A stretch of 50,692 bases of DNA from DASPRG01 sp963796125 (GCA_963796125.1 CAWCKM010000014.1:1-50692); one strand, 5' to 3'; counted from the first letter of the stretch, positions 9,788-19,380 are shown. Notes: a model not told the origin generated them from the sequence alone. Numbers and translations are program-made.

Positions 9788-10371
9788 ATAGAAAGAAAGA
9801 AAGAAATAGAAAGGATGATTACCGATAATACCAGCCAATACTTCAAAGTTTTTCAAGTACTATGACACGAAGGAAGTGAGCGGAGATGGGACACTTTCAG
9901 AAATAAAAACTTTCCTCATCTGACCGTGACAAAAACGTGGAAAAACTACGTCAAAAACGTGATAAATACAGCGATTTATGTATAAATAAAATGCCTCTCT
10001 AACCCTTGACTGATAAGGGTTTGCTTAGTATTTTCAAGCCCTTGTTAAGCCCCCGTCTCCGTATGCAGGATGTGCTGGGGTTGATGGCGTAGGGGAATAA
10101 TTGCAGGGTCAGACTTGATTATTGATTTATCCAAGGATTACTGAAGCGATTTTCTGAAAAGCAAAGGGAAAGCTCGGAATAGAGTGGACTGATGAATAAT
10201 GATTTACAGAAGGAAGGCGCACAATTATCCGCGTATGTAAAAGCGTTTGCTTCTGTGAGAATTCAGCTGATCATTCGATCTTATAATGTGGTAATCTAAG
10301 TCAATTTGCTATTTCAATCTTTACGGGAAATTTTGCCCCGTAATAATTTCAGACAGATGGAATGGTCCTGA
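9788..10371. other. Intergenic edge of the accessory island
   Basis: No gene is recognised. It holds a repeated aaaaacgtg pattern (about 9925-9957), a hairpin AACCCTT-gactgat-AAGGGTT (10001-10021) and the right copy of the 16-bp direct repeat (10104-10119). A further hairpin, TTACGGG...CCCGTAA (10321-10343), lies 28 bases before the next start. A TATAAT at 10282-10287 lacks a convincing -35. Confidence 0.5.
10104..10119 (+). repeat. 16-bp direct repeat, right copy
   Basis: Identical to 4205-4220. The distance between copies is about 5.9 kb and includes all the very AT-rich genes of this region. Confidence 0.6.
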
Positions 10372-11337
10372 ATGGAAAAAGCAAAATTATTAGTTGTTGG
10401 CGCTGGACCAGCGGGAATTGCTGCTTCAGTTGAAGCTAAAGTAGCAGGGATAAGGAATGTGATCATATTAGAGAAGACAGATCACATCTGTGATACAATG
10501 GTTCGCCTTTATCACAAGGGTAAAAGGGTTGATCCATTTTTTGCGAACAAAAGAGAAGAGCCTCTCGGGGTTCTTTCCTTTGATGTTGAGTCGAGAGAAG
10601 AGTTCTTAACTCGCATGAATGAGGTGGTAGCTGATTATTCCTTAGACATCCGTTTTAGACATGATGTTCGCAGGATAATAAAGAAGAATGACTATTTTGA
10701 AGCACATGCCGCTAACAACAATTTTTTCGATACCCCGGTAAGCATAATAGCTATCGGTATTTTCGGAGCCCCGCGAAAACCAAGTTATGAAATACCTAAA
10801 GAAGTTAAGGACAAAGTCTTTTTCGGCATGCCACTCGAAACTCCCAAAACCAAAAAAGCCCTGGTGGTTGGTGGCGGAAATACTGCAGTCGAGGCTGCAT
10901 GTTTCTTGTGCGGAGAAAATGAGGTATGCCTCTCTTACCGAAGGCCTCAGTTTTTCAGGCCCAATCCGGTGAATATGTGCACTCTTGAAGGGAAATGTAA
11001 AGAAGGTCTGATCGAATTGCTTTTAGATACTGATATAGAGAGCATTGAGACTGAGGGTGACCAGGTAAAAGCAAATTTTAAAGACGGCCGAAGGATGTCT
11101 TTTGACACTATTTATTATTGTTTAGGGGGTTCTACTCCGCAGTCTTTTCTTCAGTCAATTGGGGTTGAGGTAAAAGGCAGGAGAGCAGCAGTATCACAGG
11201 ATGGTGAGACAAATATAAAAGGTCTTTTTGCGGTTGGAGATTTGGCAGCTGAGAAAGGAAATATTATGGGAGCATTTAACTCGGCCAGGTTAACTGTCAA
11301 TGGAATCCTGCAAAAATATGGAGATAAGGTTAAATAG
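10372..11337 (+). CDS. FAD/NAD(P)-dependent oxidoreductase, thioredoxin-reductase/YpdA-like
   Basis: 321 residues, intact. An FAD Rossmann motif (LLVVGAGPAGIAASVEA, residues about 6-22) is followed by a second dinucleotide motif for NAD(P)H (ALVVGGGNTAVEAACFL, about 164-180) and the C-terminal FAD motif GLFAVGDLAAEKGNIMGA (about 286-303). Length and order match the two-domain pyridine nucleotide-disulfide reductase class. I see no CxxC redox pair, unlike thioredoxin reductase; YpdA/Bdr-like enzymes and ferredoxin-NADP reductases also lack it. It stands alone, without a clear RBS (gtcctgaATG), between the accessory island and the Glt operon. The electron partner is unknown. Confidence 0.75.
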   Translation: MEKAKLLVVGAGPAGIAASVEAKVAGIRNVIILEKTDHICDTMVRLYHKGKRVDPFFANKREEPLGVLSFDVESREEFLTRMNEVVADYSLDIRFRHDVRRIIKKNDYFEAHAANNNFFDTPVSIIAIGIFGAPRKPSYEIPKEVKDKVFFGMPLETPKTKKALVVGGGNTAVEAACFLCGENEVCLSYRRPQFFRPNPVNMCTLEGKCKEGLIELLLDTDIESIETEGDQVKANFKDGRRMSFDTIYYCLGGSTPQSFLQSIGVEVKGRRAAVSQDGETNIKGLFAVGDLAAEKGNIMGAFNSARLTVNGILQKYGDKVK

Positions 11338-11379
11338 TTATCTCAAAGTCATTCCCGGAAATGAAGAATCCGGTGGCGA

Positions 11380-11512
11380 GCAGGCTGTCTGGTAATTGTC
11401 ATCCTGAACTCGTTTCAGGATCTCATGAAGTTGTAACATATTGAAAATTCGAGATGCTGAAATAAATTCAGCATGACAGAATCTCCACATTTTGAATTGT
11501 CGGACAGCCTGC
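11380..11512. repeat. Inverted-repeat-bounded element (MITE-like), full copy
   Basis: The ends GCAGGCTGTCTGGTAATT (11380-11397) and AATTGTCGGACAGCCTGC (11495-11512) are imperfect inverted repeats. Inside are two perfect hairpins, ATCCTGAA/TTCAGGAT (11401-11421) and ATGCTGAA/TTCAGCAT (11454-11474). The right half recurs at 29242-29294. Confidence 0.65.
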
Positions 11513-11599
11513 AAATTGCGAGCAATGAGCTCGCTATTCGTTTCAATTCCTAATCTGAAGTACTTATAATTTCAAGCAGAATGATAAAAAAATAGTCCG

Positions 11600-11629
11600 A
11601 CAAAATTGTTTTGCTCTTGACAATATTGT
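11600..11629. promoter_or_regulatory. Paired palindromic operator candidate ACAAAATTGT / ACAATATTGT
   Basis: The two 10-bp palindromes (11600-11609 and 11620-11629) are 20 bp apart, about two helical turns. The second overlaps the -35 box of the promoter below. The same palindrome appears in pairs before the porin/amtB1 and amtB2 units. Confidence 0.55.
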
Positions 11630-11645
11630 TCGATCGGATTATCAT
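11617..11645 (+). promoter_or_regulatory. Sigma-70-type promoter of the met-glt operon
   Basis: TTGACA (11617-11622), a 17-bp spacer and TATCAT (11640-11645). It lies about 60 bases before the first gene. A downstream hairpin ACGGCAA-CCGT-TTGCCGT (11653-11670) would sit in the 5' leader. Confidence 0.65.
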
Positions 11646-11704
11646 AAAACTAACGGCAACCGTTTGCCGTCTAAAAAAATTATCGAAGGATGAGAAGGAC
11701 TGTT

Positions 11705-12124
11705 ATGGACCAGAAAAGCGCCGGACTCAATCTCACAATCTTTTTTTGCCAGCAGTTAGATCCTGATCAGGACGTCAACAGGCGTGCCCTTGAAAAGGAG
11801 CTGGGTGAGCGGATCAGGTTTTTTCCCCTGCCCTGCAGCGGACGTATTGATCCTCTTCACCTCATGCGTGCCCTGGAATCAGGTGCTGACAAGGTCTATC
11901 TTGTCACCTGTCCCGAAGGGACATGCCGTTATCGTGAAGGGAATCTGCGCGCTCAAAAGCGCATCGCCTTTACCCAGGAATTGATCGAGGAGATAGGCCT
12001 TGAGCGTGAGCGTCTGGAGTTGATCATAACCTCAGCAGGGAACCCTGTCACCATCGATGAGATGGCACGGGAGATTCTTGACCGGGAGGCGTCGGTCGGA
12101 CCCTCTCCGGTGAGGGTACCATAG
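11705..12124 (+). CDS. Hydrogenase/heterodisulfide reductase iron-sulfur subunit, MvhD/FlpD-like
   Basis: About 139 residues from ATG at 11705 (RBS agaagga; an in-frame ATG lies at 11690). Family hallmarks are LNLTIFFCQQL, FFPLPCSGRIDPLHLMRALE and VYLVTCPEGTCRYREGN with LRAQKRI. These are the conserved Cys of the MvhD family, which binds a [2Fe-2S] cluster and hands electrons between a hydrogenase or dehydrogenase and HdrA. In Moorella-type acetogens an MvhD subunit sits with HdrABC and MetVF. Here metV and metF follow directly, but no hdrABC is present in the window. It probably passes electrons to or from MetVF or the Glt proteins. Confidence 0.75.
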   Translation: MDQKSAGLNLTIFFCQQLDPDQDVNRRALEKELGERIRFFPLPCSGRIDPLHLMRALESGADKVYLVTCPEGTCRYREGNLRAQKRIAFTQELIEEIGLERERLELIITSAGNPVTIDEMAREILDREASVGPSPVRVP

Positions 12125-12164
12125 ACGTGATGCGAGGAACGATTTATCACGAAGGAGCAAAAGC

Positions 12165-12833
12165 ATGATTACAGCGGAAAGAAAACCTTTGACAGAAATT
12201 AAGGAAATGATAGCACCTTACCGAAAGGTGCTTGTGGTCGGCTGCGGATCCTGTGTGGCCGAGTGTGCGTCAGGCGGCGAAAAAGAGGTGGGGCTTCTCG
12301 CTTCTGCACTTCGTATGGATGCAAAGATATCCGGGAAGGAGTTGGAAGTTAAGGAGATGACCCTTGACCGCCAGTGTGTCTATGAATTCATTGACCAGTT
12401 GACGGACGTAATCGACGAGTACGATGTCGTCTTATCTCTCGGATGCGGTGCAGGCGTACAGGCAGTAGCAGAGGTCTTCCCCAAGGTCCACATTGTCCCT
12501 GCCCTCAATACAACATTTATCGGAGAGACAAAAGAAGCAGGCCTCTGGGTTGAAAACTGCCGGGCCTGCGGTGACTGCAAACTGGGGTTTTTCGCTGCAG
12601 TCTGTCCCATCACCCGTTGCGCAAAAGGACTGTTCAACGGCCCGTGCGGTGGTTCCAGAACCGAATGCTGCGAGGTCGATCCTGATGTGCCCTGTGCCTG
12701 GCAACTTATCATCGCCAGACTCGATGACATGGGCCGGCTCGACCTCCTTCGAAAGGTGCATCCTCCGGCAGACTGGTCGAAGCAGCAGGGGAAGGGACCA
12801 AGGAAAATCTACAGGAAGGATCAGAGGACATGA
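12165..12833 (+). CDS. metV: MetV: methylenetetrahydrofolate reductase C-terminal (zinc/iron-sulfur) protein
   Basis: 222 residues, intact, RBS aaggagcaaaagc. A Cys-rich N-terminal motif, VVGCGSCVAECASGGEKEVG, precedes VVLSLGCGAGVQ and the family signature CRACGDCKLGFFAAVCPITR, then GLFNGPCGGSRTECCEVDPD. This is the zinc-binding MTHFR C-terminal domain (MetV), the electron-accepting partner of MetF in the methyl branch of the Wood-Ljungdahl pathway. Its stop overlaps the metF start (ATGA), showing translational coupling. The GC-rich base use is shared with the rest of this operon. Confidence 0.88.
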   Translation: MITAERKPLTEIKEMIAPYRKVLVVGCGSCVAECASGGEKEVGLLASALRMDAKISGKELEVKEMTLDRQCVYEFIDQLTDVIDEYDVVLSLGCGAGVQAVAEVFPKVHIVPALNTTFIGETKEAGLWVENCRACGDCKLGFFAAVCPITRCAKGLFNGPCGGSRTECCEVDPDVPCAWQLIIARLDDMGRLDLLRKVHPPADWSKQQGKGPRKIYRKDQRT

Positions 12834-13754
12834 TTATCGAAAGCAAGCTTAAAAAGGTTCTTGATAGAGGAGATTTTGCCGTAACCGCCGAGTGCGGTCC
12901 GCCAAAGGGAGCAGACCCCGAGGTCGTGAAGAGCAAAGGAAGGGTTCTCAATAGTTATGTGGACAGCATAAATGTTACGGACAACCAAACCGCTGTAGTC
13001 CGTCTCTGCAGTCTTGCCGCCTGTGCCCTGCTCAAGGCAGAAGGACTCGACCCCGTGTTCCAGATAGTCACCCGAGATCGGAACCGTATTGCTCTCCAGT
13101 CGGACGTCTTGGGCGCTTCTGCTCTGGGGATACGCAATATCCTCTGTCTTACAGGCGATCACCAGTCTTTCGGCAACCAGCCACAGGCAAAAGGAGTTTT
13201 CGACATAGACTCTATTCAGTTGATACAAACAGTACGTCAGATGAGGGATGCATGCTCAGGTTATGGGAGGAGAGGCATTGACCGAGCCGCCTCACCTGTT
13301 TATAGGAGCTGTGGAGAATCCCTTTGCAGATCCGTTCAAGTACCGTGTCGCCCGTCTTGCCACAAAAGTAGATGCAGGTGCAGAGTTTATTCAGACCCAG
13401 TGCATTTTCAACCTCAACCGCTTCAGGAAATGGATAGGACTCGTGAAGGATCAGGGAGTGGATAATAAGGTCTACATCCTGGGGGAATAACACCGCTCAA
13501 GTCTGCCCGCATGGCGGAGTACATGGCGAAGCAGGTTGCCGGTATGGATGTGCCTGAAGAGATTATCAGCAGGATGAAATCAGTGCCAGCAAAGGAGCAG
13601 CGGAGGGAAGGGGTCAAGGATAGCCGTTGAGACGATCCAGGCCCTTCGGGAGATGGACGGCGTTCACGGGATTCATATAATGGCAATCGAATGGGAAGAG
13701 ATCGTTCCGCAGATCGTGCAGGAGGCGAACCTTTTCCCAAGGCCTCAGGTTTGA
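12830..13754 (+). CDS. metF: Methylenetetrahydrofolate reductase MetF (three frameshifts)
   Basis: Reduces 5,10-methylene-THF to 5-methyl-THF using FAD. The N-terminus is FAVTAECGPPKGADPE. SINVTDNQTAVVRLCSLAA, VTRDRNRIALQSDVLGASAL, NILCLTGDHQSFG and LFIGAVENPFADPFKYRVAR are characteristic. The C-terminus is ALREMDGVHGIHIMAIEWEE and VPQIVQEANLFPRP. Frames change near 13240, 13490 and 13615, yet the joined product is complete, about 306 residues. Immediately after metV and before the glutamate synthase-like genes. In acetogenic and sulfate- or sulfur-dependent anaerobes this MetVF pair works without NAD(P)H directly. Confidence 0.88.
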
Positions 13755-13766
13755 GAGGAGTACGGT

Positions 13767-15151
13767 ATGCCCCAGAAATATCACATTCATGCCGCTCAGG
13801 TGCCGAACCGATTCCAGTCGATCACCCGGTCGGGAGTCATCGCATGGGAAGAAGGGTGTCTCAAATGCGCCCGCTGCGTGAAGAAGGATTGCGTGTACAA
13901 CGTCTACGAAAAACGAGGTATCGATGCCCGCCAGATGCTCGAATCCCTTGACAGTGTCTGCAAGGACTGCTTCCGTTGCGTACAGGGCTGTCCGAACAGG
14001 CTTATCCAGAAAGGGCTCAATCCGGCGTATAAAGTACTCGGAGACCATTACTGGACGCCGGAGATCATTTCCGGTCTCTGGTACCAGGCCGAATCCGGCC
14101 GCATTCCTGTCTCCGGCGCCGGTTACGGGGGGCCATTTTCCGGTCCCGGATTCGATGCCATGTGGACCGACATGTCCGAAATTGTTCGTCCTACAAGGGA
14201 TGGCATCCACGGCCGGGAATACATAAGCACGACTGTTGATATAGGCCGCAAGGTAATGGCCCTCGAATTCGATCAGGCCGGGGCACTTGCTGTTTCACCG
14301 CCTCCCCTCATAGAGATACCGTTGCCTATCCTGTTCGACATCCTGCCGTGGTCACCTCCGAGGAAGGGGATTAATCCTGACCTTTCTCGAAGGTGCGACG
14401 GTCAATAGGCACCTTTACTGTAATCCGGCAAAGCGAATTCAATCCGGCGATGGAGGCATATCTTCCGCACATAGTTCTCTTCGCTGACCGGAACGTATCC
14501 GATATTGATCCTTCAATCATCCGTGAACTGCGCATGGTGGAGATCCCCTATGGGGAAAATGTCATCGCTCTGCAGAACACGTTAAAGGAGAAGAACCCTG
14601 GCCTCGTGGTGCTTATCCGTATGGATCTCGGTCCTGATTCATCCGAGCATGTCGTGCGCCTCACGAGAGACGGCGCTGAAGCCATCCATCTCCTTGCCGA
14701 CGAGTACGGCCTGGAAAACGCTGAAAAACCTCTCTTCGTAAAAGAGCGGATAAAAGAGATTCACCTGAAACTCGTTGACTAGGGTATGCGGGACCAGATT
14801 ACCCTCATCGCAGGCGGTGGGATAGCAATGGCTGAACATGTGGCAAAGCTGATCATCTGCGGCGCAGACCTGTTGTCCATGGACATACCGCTCCTCGTGG
14901 CCATGGAATGCAGGGTATGCCGACGCTGCAAGGAAGGCATTACCTGTCCTGTTGAACTTGACAGTGTAGACCCTGCTTGGGGCGCCGGCCGCATCAGGAA
15001 TCTCTTGGCAGGCTGGCACAATCAGCTCATCGAGATCCTGGGGGCCATGGGTATCCGGGAGGTAAGGAGACTGCGTGGCGAGATGGGACGTGCCATGTTT
15101 TACGATGATCTTGAAAGAGACGTCTTTGCCGTTTTGGGCAAAAGGAGGTAA
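13767..15151 (+). CDS. Glutamate synthase FMN-domain paralogue 1, degenerate active site, in-frame TAG
   Basis: An N-terminal pair of [4Fe-4S] motifs (CLKCARCVKKDCVYNV; CKDCFRCVQGCPNR) precedes an FMN-binding-barrel-like domain with PPPLIEIPLPILFDILPW, VRLTRDGAEAIHLLADEYG and ITLIAGGGIAMAEHVAKLII, then CRVCRRCKEGITCPV. Compared with the next gene it lacks GGTGAAP and the QGAKPGLGGHL loop, so it probably does not make glutamate itself. The frame shifts near 14385. An in-frame TAG (14780-14782) lies between KLVD and GMRDQITLIAGGG; family members read through here. A restart at ATG 14786 would give a separate 121-residue protein. The paralogue pair may form a structural or electron-transfer complex. 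Confidence 0.75.
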
Positions 15152-15155
15152 TAGG

Positions 15156-16676
15156 ATGGCAACTGAATCACAATTACACGAATTACCGGAAGTTAAACCA
15201 GTGCCAAGTCGCTTCCGTAATGCCCTCGGTAAATATCGCATAACGATAGACAAGACATGCAACAATTGCGGACTCTGCGCAAAGCTCTGTCCCTATGGCG
15301 TTTACAAGGCTGGAGCGAAGCGACCCAGGGTTGCAGCCGAACAGTTCTGTATCGGCTTTCCATGCAGCGCCAATGATTTTTATTGCGTGAACAGATGCCC
15401 TGAAAAGGCTATCCAGTTGAATCTGAATCCGTCCTTCGAGATCCTGGGAGACAGGCGGTGGCCTGCAGAGCTTCTCGCCAGCACCTGGCATATGGCGGAA
15501 ACAGGACAGATTCCGCACCAGGGACTGAATTATAAGACAGGAGATTCAGGCGGCGGATTCGACAAGCTCCGTTTCATTTTTCCGAAGGGAACAGGGATGG
15601 ATATCCCGGATGAAGAGATATCGACAGCCATTGAATTAAACCGTTCGGGAGATTCGAGGCCCAGCGTCGTGATCCCTGTTCCCTTTTACCTCGGAGGCAT
15701 GTCGTTCGGCTCTGTCAGCATCGTAACCATGCTCTCCCGTGTGAGGGCTGCAGCAGCCCTCAAGACCTTCTGCTGTACCGGTGAAGGCGGGTACCCGGAA
15801 GAACTCATTCCGTACGATGATCACATCATAACGCAGGTGGCGACAGGTCTCTTCGGCGTAAGGGAAGAGACGATCAAGAGGGTACGGATTGTGGAGTTCA
15901 AATATGCCCAGGGAGCAAAACCCGGACTCGGCGGGCATCTCCTCGGCGACAAGGTAACGCCCCGCGTGGCCCATATGCGGGAGGCTGTAGCCGGAAGCGC
16001 CCTCTTCTCGCCTTTTCCATTCCACAGCGTCTACTCTGTTGAAGACCACAAGAAGCACGTGGACTGGATCAAGGAGACGAATCCCCGTGCCCTCGTGTCG
16101 GTCAAGGTCTCGACCCCGACTGACGTGGATATGGTGGCCGTAGGGAGTTATTATGCAGGCGCACACATCGTTCAGCTCGACGGAAGTTACGGAGGAACCG
16201 GCGCCGCACCGGACATTGCGAAGAAAAATATCGCTATGCCCATCGAATACGCCATCCCCAAGGTGCACAAATTTCTCCTTGAAGAAGGGATCAGGGATAA
16301 GCTCACGATCATCGCGAGCGGCGGGATACGGTCCGCCTACGACATGGCAAAGGCCATTGCCCTGGGCGCCAACGGTGTCTGTCTCGGCACAGCCGATCTC
16401 GTGGCCCTCGAGTGTATCCGCTGCCATCACTGCGAATCGGGCCGTGGCTGCGCACGGGGCATTGCCACAACAGACGAGGAGCTGACGAACCTCATGGATC
16501 TCAACTGGGCAACGCAGCGTATCATCAACATGTATCTGACCTGGCAGCGCCAGCTCATCTCCATCCTCAAACGGCTGGGTATGAGGAGCGTTACTGAGCT
16601 TGTGGGTCGCTTCGATGTGATCGCCCACCTCGATTACATCAAACAGGAAGAGATAGAGGGGGAACTCGAACTATGA
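15156..16676 (+). CDS. Glutamate synthase, FMN-binding (GltB domain 2) with ferredoxin domain
   Basis: 506 residues, intact, start ATG 15156 after AAAGGAGG. An N-terminal 2x[4Fe-4S] region (CNNCGLCAKLCPYGVYK; FYCVNRCPEKAIQ) precedes the FMN barrel with FYLGGMSFGSVS, CCTGEGGYPEELIPYDDHII, FKYAQGAKPGLGGHLLGDKV, VQLDGSYGGTGAAP and TIIASGGIRSAYDMAKAIAL, and the cluster loop CIRCHHCESGRGCARGIATT. This is the archaeal-type alpha-subunit core of glutamate synthase, which makes glutamate from 2-oxoglutarate and ammonia. The electron donor is probably ferredoxin. It works with the GATase/GXGXG gene that starts inside its stop codon (ATGA overlap). Confidence 0.9.
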   Translation: MATESQLHELPEVKPVPSRFRNALGKYRITIDKTCNNCGLCAKLCPYGVYKAGAKRPRVAAEQFCIGFPCSANDFYCVNRCPEKAIQLNLNPSFEILGDRRWPAELLASTWHMAETGQIPHQGLNYKTGDSGGGFDKLRFIFPKGTGMDIPDEEISTAIELNRSGDSRPSVVIPVPFYLGGMSFGSVSIVTMLSRVRAAAALKTFCCTGEGGYPEELIPYDDHIITQVATGLFGVREETIKRVRIVEFKYAQGAKPGLGGHLLGDKVTPRVAHMREAVAGSALFSPFPFHSVYSVEDHKKHVDWIKETNPRALVSVKVSTPTDVDMVAVGSYYAGAHIVQLDGSYGGTGAAPDIAKKNIAMPIEYAIPKVHKFLLEEGIRDKLTIIASGGIRSAYDMAKAIALGANGVCLGTADLVALECIRCHHCESGRGCARGIATTDEELTNLMDLNWATQRIINMYLTWQRQLISILKRLGMRSVTELVGRFDVIAHLDYIKQEEIEGELEL

Positions 16677-19325
16677 GACAAAAACATATATCAGACGCAA
16701 TAATAGCTTCACGATACCATTTCCGCGAAGCTGAAAAACTGATCAAGCAGTCAGGTACAGAAGCTGAAGAGGGCGGCTGCGGTGTAACCGGTTTCGCCTG
16801 CAGTATTCCTGTGAGCGGCCGTCATATATTCGAACCGTCCGTGCAGATGCATAACAGGGGGAACGGAAAAGGCGGCGGCCTCGCTGCTGTCGGCCTGAGC
16901 GCTGCCAAACTGGGTGTAGACCAGGAAACCCTCGACAATGACTTCCTCCTCCAGGTGGCGCTTCTTGACGAGACTGTTCTGCCTGAGATGGAATCGCGCT
17001 TTATCCGGCCTCACTTTCAGGATCTCCCATGAGGCATTCGTCGAGACTATTGATGATTACCGGGATATCTCCGGGCTCGAGGTGAAGCCTCCTGCAGTGA
17101 AGCGCTATTTTGTGCGGGTGAAGCCGGAAGTTCTGGCCCAATTCCAGAAAGATCGCGGGCTTGAGCTGTTGTCGTCAGCCGAGGCGGAGAAGGAGTTCAT
17201 CTATCAGAATACCTATCAGTTGAATCTCTCCCTTTACAGTGCCTTAGGTGAGAAGAGGGCTTTTGTCCTCTCCCACGGCAGGAACATGATGATCCTGAAG
17301 ATCGTGGGATATGCAGAACAGGTGGCACAGTACTACAAGCTGGAGAACTTCGACGCCCACCTATGGATAGCCCATCAGCGCTATCCCACCAAGGGCCGCG
17401 TGTGGCATCCAGGAGGAGCCCACCCCTTTATCGGTCTCGATGAGGCTCTTGTGCACAATGGGGACTTCGCCAACTATTACTCTGTCTCCGAATACCTGAA
17501 GCAGAGGAACGTTTATCCCTTGTTTCTCACTGATACAGAGGTCTCTGTCCAGGTGTTCGATCTCCTGAACAGGGTATACGGCTATCCGCTCGAATACATA
17601 ATTGAAGCCCTCGCTCCGACAGCAGAGATGGATTTCGACCATTTGCCAGAGGAAAAACAGCGCATATACCGGCAGATCCAGGCTGCCCACATCCATGGCT
17701 CCCCCGATGGCCCCTGGTTCTTCATCATCGCCCGGAACGATGTTCAAAAGAAACAGTACCAGCTCATCGGCATCACCGATACGTCCATGCTCAGGCCACA
17801 GGTCTTTGCCCTGCAGAAGGGTGAAGTGGAGATCGGCCTGATCTGCTCGGAAAAACAGGCTATTGACGCAACACTCGAAAGCCTCGCAAAGGAAGACCCG
17901 CGCTTCGGCACCATAGCTGACCACTACTGGAACGCCCGCGGCGGAAGTTACACTGACGGCGGCGCTTTCATCTTTACTATCAGAGGAATCCGCACCGGGA
18001 AAGATGTCCCTCACCTGCACGGACAAATTCGGACGGCCTGTTGATGTCCCCACTGATACGGTACCCTTTGATTTCCGCGCGGAGCTGTCCTGTGTTCCAA
18101 ACCCTCATGTGTACCACATTGCTGATATTGTCAGGGACCTGTCCGGAAACACCATAGAGGATCTCTTCACTGATCTGAAGGGTAAAATCGCTGAATGGGA
18201 CTACGCAGAGTTCTCTGCATTCCTCCTTCACCTTGCTGAACTTGCTAAGAAGGATACACTGAAAGGACCGGTGATCGGGCTTCTCACATTTCTTCTCGAC
18301 CGTCGCTATTCAACGGGAAACAAGAGACGGCGCTCCGTGCTCCAGATGGTTACGAATACACTCAATTCCATCTTTAATGCAGTTCCCATGATCAATGACA
18401 TCAGGTGTCGCTTCACCTTTCCGCAGAATCGATTTCGAAGACCGCCATGCCCTTCGCGGACCAGGAGAAGGAGAACAGGTGCTGATTGCGGATGCAGGCA
18501 GGTTTCCGCCGGAAGGCGATGATTCGTTCGCCCGTCTCATATCAGAGGCATACGGACATGGCTGGAAGCGGTTCATTTGTTTCGGCCATCGCGGCCAGCG
18601 CTTCCTGGGTTGCGGGCTGGGACCGGACACGACAGGTGTGCGCATCGATGCCTATGGGTCTACCGGAGACTATCTGGGATCCGGAATGGACGGTCTCGAA
18701 ATGTACGTCCACGGGAACGCCCAGGATCAGCTCGGGCAGATCATGAAGTCAGGGAAACTCGTGGTGTTCGGCGATGTGGGGCAGACCTTCATGTATGGAG
18801 CAAAGGGAGGAGAGGTCTACGTTCTCGGTAATGCGGCAGGCCGACCCCTTCATCAATGCCGTAGGAAAACCGAGGGTTGTGATTAATGGCACGGCACTCG
18901 ACTATCTTGCCGAGTCCTTCATGGCAGGTGATCCGTATAATGGCGGCGGTTTCGTCATCCTGAACGGGCTGACCTTCGACAGAGAAGGACGCGTCATCCC
19001 CCAGGAGATACCCTATCCGGGATCCAACCTCTTTTCCCTCGCATCAGGCGGCGCGATATTCGTTCGCGATCCCCGTCATTGCATCGTGCCGGAGCAGTTG
19101 AACGGGGGACAGATCTTTCCATTCACAAAAAGGGACTGGGCGTTGATACTTCCCTATCTGAAGGAGAATGAGCGGCTCTTCGGCATCACGATCGAGGAAC
19201 TGCTTACCGTAGACGGTACGAAACGCAAGCCCGAAGAGGTGTATCGCACCATCGGCGCCGTAAAGCTCTCCGTCCTTTCGGCGAGCACCCTCGCCATGAA
19301 CGAGGAATGGTTAGAGACGGATTAG
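16673..19325 (+). CDS. gltB: Glutamate synthase GATase plus GXGXG subunit (frameshifted, apparently fused)
   Basis: Class II glutamine amidotransferase domain with a nucleophile Cys at residue 36 (EEGGCGVTGFACSIPV), NRGNGKGGG, FDAHLWIAHQRYPTKGRVWH and GGAHPFIGLDEALVHNGDFA. It releases ammonia from glutamine for the FMN subunit. After about 18400 follows the GXGXG beta-helix domain (RIDAYGSTGDYLGSGMDGLE, YGAKGGEVYVLGNAAGRP, VVINGTALDYLAESFMAGDP). Frames change near 17020, 17980, 18400 and 18843 (a CCCC run). The shift near 18400 may hide a stop/start, so two genes (GATase, GXGXG) or one fused gene of about 880 residues are both possible. The end ELLTVDGTKRKPEEVYRTIG is normal. Confidence 0.85.
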
Positions 19326-19380
19326 GGAAATGTTTGAACAGATATAACAATTGAAAGAAACGAAAGTGAGAAACACTTAA

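Noticed and set aside
10001..10021. tRNA-linked attachment site
   Set aside because: The AACCCTT/AAGGGTT hairpin resembles such sites, but no tRNA lies nearby and there is no matching second copy.
14780..14782. Pyrrolysine or other recoding of TAG
   Set aside because: TAG is used as an ordinary stop elsewhere in the window (for example at the end of rplT and of the Q-rich protein), and no pylT or related gene is seen. Kept only as a finding to check.
15636..16628. Long minus-strand open frame opposite the Glt FMN gene
   Set aside because: GC-rich third positions make long antisense frames; the plus strand carries an intact, motif-complete enzyme.
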